A DNA stretch of 64,000 nt from Pseudomonas asgharzadehiana (GCF_019139815.1 NZ_CP077079.1:3286001-3350000); one strand, 5' to 3'; counted from the first letter of the stretch, positions 27,139-35,988 are shown. Notes: generated by a model not told the origin, from the sequence alone. Numbers and translations: made by a program.

Positions 27139-28548
27139 TCAATCCTCCACCACCCAGGTGTCCTTGGTTCCACCGCCTTGCGACGAGTTGACGATCAACG
27201 AGCCTTCACGCAGGGCCACCCGTGTGAGGCCACCGGGCACCAGGCGGGTTTCCTTGCCCGACAGTACAAAGGGGCGCAAGTCGATGTGCCGGGGAGCGAT
27301 GCCGTTTTCGACAAAGGTGGGGCAGGTGGACAGGCTCAGGGTCGGCTGGGCGATGTAGGCATGCGGGCGCGCCTTGATGCGTTGGCGGAAGTCCTCGATC
27401 TCGGCGGCGCTGGCGGCAGGGCCCACGAGCATGCCGTAGCCGCCGGAGCCCTGGGTTTCCTTGACCACCAGTTCGGGCAGGTGGGTCAGCACGTGGGACA
27501 GTTCATCCGGCTTGCGACACTGGAACGTCGGTACGTTCTGCAGCACCGGCTCTTCGTCCAGGTAGAAACGGATCATTTCCGGCACATAGGGGTAGATCGA
27601 CTTGTCATCCGCCACGCCGGTGCCGATGGCATTGGCCAGCACCACGTTGCCCGCGCAGTACGCCGCGACCAGGCCCGGCACGCCGAGCATCGACTCGGGG
27701 TTGAACGCCTGCGGGTCGAGGAAGGCATCGTCGATACGGCGGTAGATCACGTCCACGGCCTTGGGGCCATCGGTGGTGCGCATGAATACCTTGAGGTCGT
27801 GTACGAACAGATCCGCGCCCTCCACCAGTTCAACGCCCATCTCGCGGGCCAGGAACGCGTGTTCGAAGAACGCGCTGTTGAAGCGGCCCGGGGTCAGTAC
27901 CACCACGTTGGGGTTGTCCAGGCGGCTGGAGCTTTTCAGGGTCTTGAGCAGCAGGTTGGGGTAGTGGTCCACCGGAGCGATGCGCTGCCTGGCGAACACT
28001 TCGGGAAACAGGCGCATCATCATCTTGCGGTCTTCGAGCATGTAGCTCACGCCGCTGGGGGTGCGCAGGTTGTCTTCCAGTACGTAGTAGGTGCCGTCGC
28101 CGTCGCGCACCAGGTCGACGCCGGAGATATGCGAATAGATGCCGCGATGCAGGTCCAGGCCGACCATCGCCTTCTGGTAACCCTCGTTGCCCAGCACCTG
28201 ATCGGCGGGAATGATCCCGGCCTTGATGATGCGTTGGTCGTGATAGATATCGGCAAGAAACATGTTCAGCGCGTTGACCCGCTGGATACAGCCGCGTTCG
28301 ATCACGCGCCATTCACTGGCGGGGATACTGCGGGGGATGATGTCGAAGGGGATCAGGCGCTCGGTGTCCTGCTCGTCGCCGTACAGGGTGAAGGTGATTC
28401 CCGCGCGGTGGAACAGCAAATCGGCTTCGCGGCGACGCTGGGCCAGCAGTTCCGGCGGCGTATTGGCCAGCCAGCGGGAGAAGTCTTGATAGTGCGCACG
28501 GCATACGCCGTTTGCGTCATTCATTTCATCAAAGAAAGATCGAGCCAT
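27139..28548 (-). CDS. Circularly permuted type 2 ATP-grasp protein (DUF404/DUF407)
   Basis: This 469-residue protein opens FFDEMNDANG and contains typical segments of the family (RVNALNMFLADIYHDQ; YVLEDNLRTPSGVSYMLEDR; KETQGSGGYGMLVGP, likely the ATP-binding lysine and glycine loop; SSQGGGTKDTWV at the end). It is predicted to activate a carboxylate with ATP. It forms an operon with the alpha-E gene. A transglutaminase-like gene that often follows in other genomes is absent here. Confidence 0.9.
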   Translation of the reverse strand: MARSFFDEMNDANGVCRAHYQDFSRWLANTPPELLAQRRREADLLFHRAGITFTLYGDEQDTERLIPFDIIPRSIPASEWRVIERGCIQRVNALNMFLADIYHDQRIIKAGIIPADQVLGNEGYQKAMVGLDLHRGIYSHISGVDLVRDGDGTYYVLEDNLRTPSGVSYMLEDRKMMMRLFPEVFARQRIAPVDHYPNLLLKTLKSSSRLDNPNVVVLTPGRFNSAFFEHAFLAREMGVELVEGADLFVHDLKVFMRTTDGPKAVDVIYRRIDDAFLDPQAFNPESMLGVPGLVAAYCAGNVVLANAIGTGVADDKSIYPYVPEMIRFYLDEEPVLQNVPTFQCRKPDELSHVLTHLPELVVKETQGSGGYGMLVGPAASAAEIEDFRQRIKARPHAYIAQPTLSLSTCPTFVENGIAPRHIDLRPFVLSGKETRLVPGGLTRVALREGSLIVNSSQGGGTKDTWVVED

Positions 28549-28947
28549 TCCAGTACCTTGTCAGTGCCCAGCATTGCAGGGGAGGCACTGCCGCTTAAAA
28601 AAACGCATGTTTTTATGAGCCCGTGGCGCAGGGTGCCAACAGGCCTGGTCCTTACTTTCTTATGGGGTCGGCTCTGGGTCGGGGGGTAACGAATGTTCCT
28701 GTATTGGGGCAGATGAATGGTTTAAGCAATGCGTGTGCCTAAACCGCAGCGGCGTGTCGATTACCCGGTGATCAGCAGGCTTTGTAGGGATAACCGGGCT
28801 ATGGGGTAGCGGGTGGACGCCCACCACAGGGGCTGTTGCTTGTCCCCACAATAAAGCAAGGCGCGCCCCGCTTTGGTGCGCAACAAACTTGAACTTCGCC
28901 CACCCGTGATTCTTCTAACGGGTTTCGCAACAGTGTGGAGCATCGTC
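28549..28947. other. Intergenic region, nothing recognisable
   Basis: About 400 bases between the divergent ATP-grasp gene and a membrane protein gene. I see no gene with coding character and no REP core. A short stretch CATGTTTTTATGAG near 28608 and the A/T-rich bases around it could belong to the promoter of the minus-strand operon. The right part overlaps an in-frame upstream extension of the next gene that lacks a ribosome-binding site. Confidence 0.4.
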
Positions 28948-29493
28948 GTGCCCAGAATCATCGCCCCCGACACCCCCGAAGCGGCCCTGACCGACCACAA
29001 TGAACACAACGCGAAGATGTTCGGTTCACCCAAGGATCGCCTGGACTTTTATCGCCGCGAGATCCAGTACGAAACTTCGATTCTCGCCAACCGCACCGAC
29101 GCCTACCTGACGGCGCAGTCGTTCCTGGTGATCGCTTTTGTCTCGGGCATGGGTAACCTGAACCCCGAGTGGGGCAAATTATTCACGCTGGTGGTACCGG
29201 TATTTCTGGTGGCGCTGGGCATTCTCAGTTCCCTCAACGCCTGGCCCGGCATTCGCGCGGCCTACGAAATCATCGATCACTGGCACTACAAGCAAAGTGA
29301 ACTGCTGCGCAGCGAGCCGGTGATGGGCTTGGCCTATGACGAGTCGCCGTTGTTCTCGGAAGTGGAGTCATCCCACAAGGGTTATCGCAAGTCGCTGCTG
29401 TTCTCGATGCGCGCCCCTTGGTTGTTCATGGTGTTCTGGCTGTTGCTGGGGATGTACGCGTTCTATATCCAGATCGATAATCCGATCCGATGA
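28948..29493 (+). CDS. Small membrane protein of unknown function
   Basis: This 181-residue protein has three hydrophobic segments: near TAQSFLVIAFVSGMG, LFTLVVPVFLVALGILSSL and APWLFMVFWLLLGMYAFYIQ. A charged N-terminus (MFGSPKDRLDFYRREIQYET) and a charged loop (EIIDHWHYKQSELLRSE) suggest cytoplasmic parts. GTG 28948 is chosen because TGGAG lies seven bases before it; an in-frame GTG at 28873 lacks a site. I do not recognise the family. Confidence 0.7.
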   Translation: MPRIIAPDTPEAALTDHNEHNAKMFGSPKDRLDFYRREIQYETSILANRTDAYLTAQSFLVIAFVSGMGNLNPEWGKLFTLVVPVFLVALGILSSLNAWPGIRAAYEIIDHWHYKQSELLRSEPVMGLAYDESPLFSEVESSHKGYRKSLLFSMRAPWLFMVFWLLLGMYAFYIQIDNPIR

Positions 29494-29561
29494 GCAATCC
29501 CATGGAACTTCACGCCCCGCCGCAGCGCCTTAACGTTATCCGGCACAGGCAGAGGTGAAGC

Positions 29562-29774
29562 ATGAGCACAGACAACGACCCACAGATGAGCAACCGTAAC
29601 GACCCGGCCATCGACGTCGGGCAGCCGACGCCCGGCACCGCCGCCGATGCACCGAAAGACCCCAGGCCCGCCAGTGACCCTGCGGCCAGGGACAACGACT
29701 ACAGCCCTGACTTCAAGCCCGAGCGCGAGCCCAAGCCTGAAACCGATGCCGATATCGATACCCAGGGCGGCTAG
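29562..29774 (+). CDS. Small acidic, probably disordered protein
   Basis: This 70-residue product is rich in Asp, Pro, Asn and Glu, with no hydrophobic core (for example PKDPRPASDPAARDNDYSPD). A GAGGTGAAGC ribosome-binding site precedes the ATG. It is followed after 11 bases by a similar tiny acidic gene. Many pseudomonads carry such short, disordered proteins near stress genes. Function unknown. Confidence 0.6.
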   Translation: MSTDNDPQMSNRNDPAIDVGQPTPGTAADAPKDPRPASDPAARDNDYSPDFKPEREPKPETDADIDTQGG

Positions 29775-29785
29775 AGGAACCGGTC

Positions 29786-29923
29786 ATGGCAAAAGAACTG
29801 GACGAAGAACCCAACGACCCAGGCAACGAAGACCCCGGCTCGCTGATGGACGATGCGCAAGTGCCGCTCCTGGATCCGGATGAAGCGGGCGAGCCGGGCA
29901 ATACCGACGCAGCCATAGGTTGA
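29786..29923 (+). CDS. Tiny acidic protein
   Basis: This is a 45-residue frame, opening MAKELDEEPNDPGNEDPGS and ending NTDAAIG. AGAGGAAC lies about seven bases before the ATG, which supports real translation. Its composition (Asp, Glu, Pro, Gly, Asn) mirrors the preceding gene, so the two probably share an origin or a role. Function unknown. Confidence 0.5.
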   Translation: MAKELDEEPNDPGNEDPGSLMDDAQVPLLDPDEAGEPGNTDAAIG

Positions 29924-29953
29924 TCGGCTTCGGCGGCGTCTAACGCGTTGCGC

Positions 29954-30805
29954 TCAGGCGGGTTGCACCGTTTGCCGCTCCCGCAGGGGCGCTTGCGCCT
30001 GCAACCACTCGCGCGGGCTGGTGCCGATTTTGCGGCGGAACGCCCGGGCCAGCGCGGACGGGCTTTCGTAACCCACCTCATCGGCGATCAACGCCATGGG
30101 CCGGCCGTCGCGCAGACGCTTCTGCGCCAGGCTCACGCGCCAGCTCAGTACATAATCGGCCGGGGTTTGCCCGACGACCTTGTGAAAATGCGCGGCAAAA
30201 CTGGCCCGCGACATATTTGACTCCACAGCCATTTCATTCACGGTCCACGGCCGTTGCGGATGGTTGTGCACCAGGGTCATGGCCCGTGCCAGGCGCAGGT
30301 CGGCCAGGCCCGACATCATGCCGGTGGTCATGCTGTGGTAGGCCATCATATGGCGCAGAAACTGGATGACCATCAGCTCGAACAGCCGGTTCATCACCGC
30401 CTCGCGGCCGCAGTGTTCGGCGAAGGCCTCACTGAACAGCCAGTCCAGCGTGCCGGCGATCATGGGGATCTGCGCCAGCGGCATGACGATGGAATCGGTG
30501 AGCGCCACCGCCAGCGGGTTGTCCAGGCCACCGTCAAAGCGCAGCGAGGCCGCCACTACCAGGGCGTTATCCGCCTTGCCGGCCACCAGTCGATGGGGCA
30601 GGGGGCGCGGCACTACGATCAGGCTGGGTTCGCAGATGCGCAGCGTGCCCTCTGGCATCTCCAGGCCGGCCTGGCCCTCCTTGAGCAAATAGACGCGCCC
30701 TCGTTGCTGTAAGTCGTGGGTGTCGAGGGCGCCGTGCAGCGGCCCGCTGTGAAAGGTATCGGCACCAATGCCAAAGTGCACCAGCAGCGTGGATAAACGA
30801 TCCAT
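29954..30805 (-). CDS. AraC-family regulator with N-terminal cupin domain
   Basis: This 283-residue regulator has an N-terminal cupin-type sensing domain (GRVYLLKEGQAGLEM; IVVPRPLPHRL) of the AraC_binding_2/cupin_6 kind. Its C-terminal double helix-turn-helix reads WTVNEMAVESNMSRASFAAHF and ALIADEVGYESPSALARAF. Such regulators usually sit beside an oxidoreductase or hydrolase and respond to a small organic molecule. It is divergent from the secreted esterase, its probable target. Confidence 0.88.
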   Translation of the reverse strand: MDRLSTLLVHFGIGADTFHSGPLHGALDTHDLQQRGRVYLLKEGQAGLEMPEGTLRICEPSLIVVPRPLPHRLVAGKADNALVVAASLRFDGGLDNPLAVALTDSIVMPLAQIPMIAGTLDWLFSEAFAEHCGREAVMNRLFELMVIQFLRHMMAYHSMTTGMMSGLADLRLARAMTLVHNHPQRPWTVNEMAVESNMSRASFAAHFHKVVGQTPADYVLSWRVSLAQKRLRDGRPMALIADEVGYESPSALARAFRRKIGTSPREWLQAQAPLRERQTVQPA

Positions 30806-30840
30806 GGTTCACCAGAGGGTAGATAAACGATTTGTTAGAC

Positions 30841-30855
30841 GATATGTCGCATATC
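30841..30855. promoter_or_regulatory. Palindrome GATATGTCGCATATC between araC-type and esterase genes
   Basis: Six-base arms GATATG and CATATC flank TCG in the divergent promoter. The related direct repeats TAAACGAT and TTAGACGAT lie just to the left (about 30823-30842). Either could be the operator for the adjacent AraC protein; direct repeats are the more usual AraC target. Confidence 0.4.
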
Positions 30856-30947
30856 CTCGACTATTAGACTCCATTTGTAAAATGCGCTTCGGCATTATGG
30901 CTCCACGTTCAACGCCTTGAACGGCCACTCTAAACGGAGCAACCACC

Positions 30948-31748
30948 ATGAAAGCCCTGAAGATCTCCCGCCTCGCTGCCCTCTTGATGACGGGCGCGCT
31001 CGCCCTCGGTACAGCCACCGCGACCTTCGCCGCGCCACAAAAAACCACGGTAGTGCTGGTACATGGCGCCTTCGCCGACGCCTCCAGCTGGAACGGTGTG
31101 ATCGCCGGCCTCAAGGCCCAGGGCTACCCGGTGATCGCCGTGGCCAACCCGCTGCGCAGCGTCAAGACCGACTCGGACTACGTCGCTGATATCGTCGAAC
31201 ACACCCCGGGCCCGGTGATTTTGGTGGGGCACTCTTACGGCGGTGCGGTGATCTCCAACGCGGTGCATGGCAACGACAAAGTCAAGGCGCTGGTGTATGT
31301 CGCCGCGTTTGCCCCGGAACAAGGTGAAACGGCGTTTGAACTGTCCGGTCGTTACCCCGGCGGCACACTGGGCCCGACCCTGGATAAACCGGTAGTGTCC
31401 AAGGACGGTGTGACTGACCTGTACATCCAGCAGGACAAGTTCAACAGCCAGTTCGCCGCCGATGTGGCCGTGAAAGACGCGCAACTGATGGCCGCCGGGC
31501 AGCGCCCGATCACAGAAGCCGCGTTGAAGGAACCGTCGGGAGCACCGGCCTGGAAAACCGTGCCGTCCTATTTCATCTACGGTTCGGCGGACAAGAACAT
31601 TCCCGAAGCCGCGCTCAAATTCATGGCCGACCGTGCGGGTTCCAAGCAAACCGTAGACATCAAAGGGGCGTCCCACGTGGTGATGGTCTCCAACCCGGCG
31701 CGGGTGGTGGCGATCATCAACGATGCGGCCAAAGCCAACGCTCAATAA
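30948..31748 (+). CDS. Secreted alpha/beta-hydrolase (esterase)
   Basis: This 266-residue hydrolase has a signal peptide ending near TFAA, an HGAFADASSW oxyanion loop and the nucleophile elbow GHSYGG. A late Asp (YGSADKNIP) and His (GASHVVMVS) complete the triad. It resembles the small periplasmic or secreted esterases related to EstC and salicylate esterases. The natural ester is unknown. The upstream AraC gene probably regulates it. Confidence 0.87.
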   Translation: MKALKISRLAALLMTGALALGTATATFAAPQKTTVVLVHGAFADASSWNGVIAGLKAQGYPVIAVANPLRSVKTDSDYVADIVEHTPGPVILVGHSYGGAVISNAVHGNDKVKALVYVAAFAPEQGETAFELSGRYPGGTLGPTLDKPVVSKDGVTDLYIQQDKFNSQFAADVAVKDAQLMAAGQRPITEAALKEPSGAPAWKTVPSYFIYGSADKNIPEAALKFMADRAGSKQTVDIKGASHVVMVSNPARVVAIINDAAKANAQ

Positions 31749-31755
31749 CCCGGCC

Positions 31756-31789
31756 AGCCCAACGGGAGCAAGCTTGCTCCCGTTGGGCT
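31756..31789. repeat. Perfect 34-base palindrome (REP-type) between convergent genes
   Basis: The left arm AGCCCAACGGGAGCAAG is exactly complementary to the right arm CTTGCTCCCGTTGGGCT with no unpaired base; an AAGCTT site marks the centre. It contains the GGGAGCAAGC REP core found elsewhere in the window. It lies between the esterase and receiver-EAL stop codons, so a role as bidirectional terminator is likely even without a T-run. Confidence 0.75.
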
Positions 31790-31808
31790 GCGCAGCAACG
31801 TGAGTGCC

Positions 31809-33050
31809 TCACTGCTGGCGCAACAGCCGCTCCAGGCTCTCCACCGGCAGCGGCCGGCTGAAAAGATACCCTTGAATCTGGTCACACCCGGCTTCCTTCA
31901 GGAACGCCATCTGGTCTTGGGTTTCCACGCCTTCGGCAACCACGCGCAGTTTCAGGTTGTGGGCCAGTTCGATAATCGTGCGGGTAATGGCCGCGTCCTG
32001 CGGGTTGGTGGTGACTTCGCGGATAAACGCGATATCGATCTTCAGGGTGTCGATGGGAAAGCGGCGCAGGTACGCCAGGCTTGAATAGCCGGTGCCAAAG
32101 TCGTCGATGGCGATCTTCACACCCTTGGCACGCAGGCGTTGCAGGCTGGCGATGGTGTGCTGGGTATTGTCCATCAGCGAACCTTCGGTCAGTTCCACCT
32201 CCAGCCAATGGGCCTGAACGCCGGTCTGCTCGAGAATAAGCCCGATATCGGCAATCAGGTCACCCTCGATCAATTGATGGCCGGAGACGTTCACCGCGAC
32301 TTCAACCGCGCCAATATCCTCACGTTGCCAGGTGGCGATCTGTCGGCAGACCGTCTCGATCACCCAGCGTCCCACGGGCACGATCAGGCCCAGGCTTTCC
32401 AGCACCGGCACAAACACTGCGGGCGATACCGCGCCATAACCCGGGCGGTCCCAGCGCAACAAGGCTTCCAGGGCGCAGATGCGTCCGCTGGCCACATCAA
32501 CCTTGGGCTGGTAGTGCAGGGTGAATTCATCCCGTTCAACGGCATCGCGCAAGGCCGCTTCCAAGTCCTGGCGGGCCAGGTCATGCACGTTCATGCGGGT
32601 GCTGTCCTCGCTGTGGCGTTGCAGTTGCTGTTCCAGCATCGCGCTGTGCTGTTTCAACTGGTCGCCATGGGCTTTGAGCCGCAGCAGGTTCCGTACGCGC
32701 AGCCACAGTTCGATGTGTTCCACCGGCTTGCTGATGAATTCCTCGGCCCCGGTGTGCAGGCCGCTGACCCGTGCGCCGGGTTCGTTCAGGGCCGAGAGCA
32801 TGATGATCGGGATGTTCGCCGTGGCCGGGTTGGCCTTGAGCCGGCTGGCCACCTCAAAGCCGTCCATGCCCGGCATCATGACGTCCAGCAGGATCAGATC
32901 GGGGGGCTGCTGTGCCACCGATGCCAAGGCTTCTTCCCCGCAACTTGCACTGCGTGTCTGGTAGCCCTCGTGTTGCAGCAGGGTTTCCAACAGTTTGCGA
33001 ACCTGGGGTTCGTCATCAACGATCAACAGTGTTGCGGGTGAGCTGGCCAT
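31809..33050 (-). CDS. Response regulator with EAL domain (c-di-GMP phosphodiesterase)
   Basis: This 413-residue protein has a receiver domain at residues 6-125 with phosphoacceptor Asp56 (LILLDVMMPGMDG). A linker is followed by an EAL domain: EALLRW, NVSGHQL, VELTEGSL, the metal loop DDFGTGYSSL, DTLKIDIAFI and AEGVET. All catalytic motifs look intact, so it should hydrolyse cyclic di-GMP. It is the last gene after a PAS kinase and a lone receiver on the same strand, and is probably switched on by that phosphorelay. Confidence 0.93.
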   Translation of the reverse strand: MASSPATLLIVDDEPQVRKLLETLLQHEGYQTRSASCGEEALASVAQQPPDLILLDVMMPGMDGFEVASRLKANPATANIPIIMLSALNEPGARVSGLHTGAEEFISKPVEHIELWLRVRNLLRLKAHGDQLKQHSAMLEQQLQRHSEDSTRMNVHDLARQDLEAALRDAVERDEFTLHYQPKVDVASGRICALEALLRWDRPGYGAVSPAVFVPVLESLGLIVPVGRWVIETVCRQIATWQREDIGAVEVAVNVSGHQLIEGDLIADIGLILEQTGVQAHWLEVELTEGSLMDNTQHTIASLQRLRAKGVKIAIDDFGTGYSSLAYLRRFPIDTLKIDIAFIREVTTNPQDAAITRTIIELAHNLKLRVVAEGVETQDQMAFLKEAGCDQIQGYLFSRPLPVESLERLLRQQ

Positions 33051-33059
33051 GAAGAGGAC

Positions 33060-33443
33060 TCATACAGGAGGTGTGAGGGTTGGGTTCAGCAGGGTATCGA
33101 TCACCTGGTACAGCTCCTTGTAGCGCAGGGGTTTGATCACATACGCATCACAACCGGCGAGCCGGGTCTTTTCGCGGTCTTCCTTCATCGCCATGGCAGT
33201 AAGGGCGATCACTGGGATGTGTGCGGTGCTCAGGTCTTGCTTGAGTAAGCGGGTCGCGGCCAGGCCGTCCATGCCCGGCAGCTGGATGTCCATGAGGATC
33301 AAGGCCGGTTTCTGCTCACGGGCCATGGCCAGCCCGGTTTCGGCATCGGCGGCCCACAGCACGCTATGCCCGGCGTTGATCAGCAGCAGGCGCGCCAGGC
33401 GCATATTGGCTTCGTTGTCCTCGACGATCAGGATTGTGGCCAT
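33060..33443 (-). CDS. Single-domain response regulator (CheY-like/DivK-like)
   Basis: This is a 127-residue receiver with Asp52 (LILMDIQLPGMDGLAATRLL), the switch residue (ALTAMAM) and Lys (VIKPL). ATG 33443 is preferred because GGAGGCAGC precedes it. It overlaps the end of the kinase gene by 16 bases and lies nine bases ahead of the receiver-EAL gene. It probably passes phosphate within this three-gene set. Confidence 0.9.
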   Translation of the reverse strand: MATILIVEDNEANMRLARLLLINAGHSVLWAADAETGLAMAREQKPALILMDIQLPGMDGLAATRLLKQDLSTAHIPVIALTAMAMKEDREKTRLAGCDAYVIKPLRYKELYQVIDTLLNPTLTPPV

Positions 33444-34774
33444 GCTGCCTCCGTAGCTTTGGCGCGGTGCAGCGGCAGCCACACCACAAAACGGGCACCC
33501 AGGCCCTCACGGCTGGCCACGGCGACACTGCCGCCGTGCAGGTCGGTAAGTTGCTTGACCATCGCCAGGCCCAGGCCGGTGCCTTCGAATTGGCGTGCCA
33601 GGCTGCTGTCGATCTGGCTGAACGCCTTGAACAGCTTGCCCATGTCAGCGGCGGCAATACCGATGCCGGTGTCGCTTACGCTCAATTCGAGAAAGCGTTG
33701 GTGCACGCTGGGCTGCAGGGCAAAGCCGTGCACGGGCCAATCGCCCGGCACCTGCCCGACTTGATCACGACTGACCTCGCGCACCACCAGGTTCACAAAG
33801 CCTGCGTGCGCGCTGAACTTCACCGCGTTGGCCAGCAGGTTGTAGACGATCTGTTTGGTCTTGCGCTGATCAAGCATCAGAGTGCCCAGGTCGCCCTGGC
33901 TGTCGAGCTTCAACTGGATACGCTGCTGGGCGGCCTTTTCCCGCACGATCAGCAGGCTGTTGGCAAGCAAACCGGTCAGTTCCACCGGTTCAAGCTCCAG
34001 GTCCATCATCCCGGCCTCGACTTTGGACAGGTCGAGAATGTCGTTGATCAGCGACAGCAGGTGCTGGCCGCTGGTGAAGATGTCGCCGATATATTCACGC
34101 TGGGTATCGCTCATATCGCCCACCAGCCCGTCCTTTAACGCCTCGGAAAAACCGATCACCGCGTTTAACGGCGTGCGCAGTTCATGGGACATGGTGGCGA
34201 GGAATTCGGACTTCATGCGGCTGGCGTGTTCCAGCTCCAGGTTTTTTTCTTCCAGCGCGCGCTCAAAACGTTTGCGCTGGGCCTCTTCCTGTTTGCGCGC
34301 GGTGTTGTCGGTGCCGATCAGCAGGTAGCCAATGATCGTGTCGCTGCGGTTGCGCAATGCGGTCACCGAGACCATGGCCGACAGGCGACTGCCGTCCTTA
34401 CGGATGTAGGTCAGCTCGTAGATGTCCTCGATGCCGCGCGAGGCTTTGAATACCAGGGCTTCAAAGCCTGGCGTGATGGGCGTGTCGAGTTCCAGGCTGA
34501 GGGCGGCGGCGCGGGTGATCAGCTCGGCGGGGTCGGAGATATCGGCAGGGGTGATGCGGTTGACCACGTCGGCGGCGGCGTAACCAAGCATGCGTTCGGC
34601 GCCGACATTGAAGATCTGAATCACGCCTTTTTCGTCGGTGGCGATGCTGGAAAAGTACGCACTGTTAAAGATGGCGTCTTGCAGCGCACCGGTCTTGAGC
34701 AGGGTTTTCTGCCGTTTGAACTCGACGATTTTTTCCGCGCGTGACTGCGGCGGTAAGGGCGGGGGAGTGTCCAT
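33428..34774 (-). CDS. PAS-domain sensor histidine kinase
   Basis: This 448-residue soluble kinase has no membrane helices. A PAS domain at about 30-155 (IFNSAYFSSIATDEKGVIQI... YIRKDGSRLSAMVSVTAL) is followed by a short coiled coil. The H-box FLATMSHELRTPLNAVIGFS and an ATPase domain with DTGIGI and GTGLGLAMVKQL complete it. The ligand of the PAS domain is unknown. It heads the kinase, receiver and receiver-EAL operon. Confidence 0.92.
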   Translation of the reverse strand: MDTPPPLPPQSRAEKIVEFKRQKTLLKTGALQDAIFNSAYFSSIATDEKGVIQIFNVGAERMLGYAAADVVNRITPADISDPAELITRAAALSLELDTPITPGFEALVFKASRGIEDIYELTYIRKDGSRLSAMVSVTALRNRSDTIIGYLLIGTDNTARKQEEAQRKRFERALEEKNLELEHASRMKSEFLATMSHELRTPLNAVIGFSEALKDGLVGDMSDTQREYIGDIFTSGQHLLSLINDILDLSKVEAGMMDLELEPVELTGLLANSLLIVREKAAQQRIQLKLDSQGDLGTLMLDQRKTKQIVYNLLANAVKFSAHAGFVNLVVREVSRDQVGQVPGDWPVHGFALQPSVHQRFLELSVSDTGIGIAAADMGKLFKAFSQIDSSLARQFEGTGLGLAMVKQLTDLHGGSVAVASREGLGARFVVWLPLHRAKATEAAWPQS

Positions 34775-34947
34775 CGCTTGTGCGTTCCATGGGGTTCAGG
34801 CCCGCCGTCGTCGTCAGGCGAGGGCGCAGAGCATGCTCACACAAAGTCGCTCGAAGGCGACGGGGAGGACATGAAGTGCCCTGACAATAGCAGATACCAC
34901 GCACGGCGCGGTGTCGCTGCACTCAATTGGATGGGCAGAAATTCAAT

Positions 34948-34968
34948 AGGGCGGCAGAGCGCCGCCCT
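34948..34968 (-). terminator. Terminator hairpin after the universal stress gene
   Basis: AGGGCGGC and GCCGCCCT pair perfectly around AGAGC. Read on the minus strand, the stem follows the stop codon of the universal stress protein gene by about 20 bases and is followed by ATTGAATTTCT. This fits a Rho-independent terminator. Confidence 0.6.
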
Positions 34969-34987
34969 TGACAGGTGCGTCAGGTAC

Positions 34988-35911
34988 TCAATCGATAACT
35001 TCGGGGGAGACCATCCAGACGCTGCACGGCATCTTGTACAGCAGCGATTCGGCGGTGCTGCCCAGCAGGCGATCGAGGCCGTGATGGCCGACGCGGCCCA
35101 TGACGATAACGTCGACATTGTAAGCATCGGCATAGCTGGACAGCACACGGGCCGGGCTGCCGAGGATCATGTGACGCTGTTCGGGCGGGATGCCGTTGCG
35201 CGCCGCGAGGTCGTCGAAAGTCTTGCCTTGCTCGTCGAACAGCAGCTTGGCGGCCTGTGAAGAGAAAAACCCCGCACCACTGCCAAAGCCATACTCCTGG
35301 GCGCTCAGGTCGGACAAGTCGTGGGCATACACCACTTCTACCTCGGCATCGCACGCGATGGCCAGTTTTGTCGCTTCATGCAGGATACGGTCGTTCAACC
35401 CCTCGTAGCGGCCGTCGCGATGAAACGGGTCGACCGCCGCGACGATTTTGCGCGGCAACGCATGTTTGACCTGACGCACAAAATGCAGCGGCACCGGGCA
35501 TTCGCGCAACAGGTGCACGTCCAGCGGCGTAAATACCAGGCGCGACAGCCACGATTCCTGCTCCAGGGCCTTGATCACCAGGTCCATGGGTTCTTCCTTG
35601 AGGCGCAGCAGCAACTCCTTGAGCGGGTGTTCGACCCACGCGACTTCGGTGGTGACCGTCAGCCCGAGCTTGCGCAACGGCCTGGCCTGGTCCTCCAGCC
35701 ATTGGTGGTGGCGCTCCACGTACCCCAGGCGCATCTGCTCCAATGCCTGCTCGTTCACCAGGCCCGCGGTTGCCAGGCCATCGAGGTAGTCGAAGGCCAG
35801 GATATGCAGCGCGGCGCCTTCGGCTTTCGCCAGGGCGGCGGCTCTTTCCAGGGCGGGGCTGTGTTCCATCAACGGTGAAACCAATAAAAGGAAACGTGCT
35901 TGAGCAGACAT
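34988..35911 (-). CDS. Tandem universal stress protein (UspA family)
   Basis: This 307-residue protein has two UspA domains. The second shows the ATP-binding pattern (VIVMGRVGHHGLDRLLGSTA, equivalent to G.RG..G....LGS.). ATG 35911 is preferred because GGGAG lies six bases before it. Tandem Usp proteins of pseudomonads are typically induced by ANR under low oxygen, and an ANR-like site lies about 78 bases upstream. A role in anaerobic survival is inferred. Confidence 0.92.
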   Translation of the reverse strand: MSAQARFLLLVSPLMEHSPALERAAALAKAEGAALHILAFDYLDGLATAGLVNEQALEQMRLGYVERHHQWLEDQARPLRKLGLTVTTEVAWVEHPLKELLLRLKEEPMDLVIKALEQESWLSRLVFTPLDVHLLRECPVPLHFVRQVKHALPRKIVAAVDPFHRDGRYEGLNDRILHEATKLAIACDAEVEVVYAHDLSDLSAQEYGFGSGAGFFSSQAAKLLFDEQGKTFDDLAARNGIPPEQRHMILGSPARVLSSYADAYNVDVIVMGRVGHHGLDRLLGSTAESLLYKMPCSVWMVSPEVID

Positions 35912-35988
35912 GCTGATCTCCCGTGGCAACGAAGGGGTTTGGGCCGTGACGCCTCTGGTTGATCATCGCCCCAGGCGCCTTGCCTGAA

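Noticed and set aside
26704..28689. 661-codon plus-strand frame
   Set aside because: It lies opposite the alpha-E and ATP-grasp genes, which have family signatures; its sequence has no recognisable domain.
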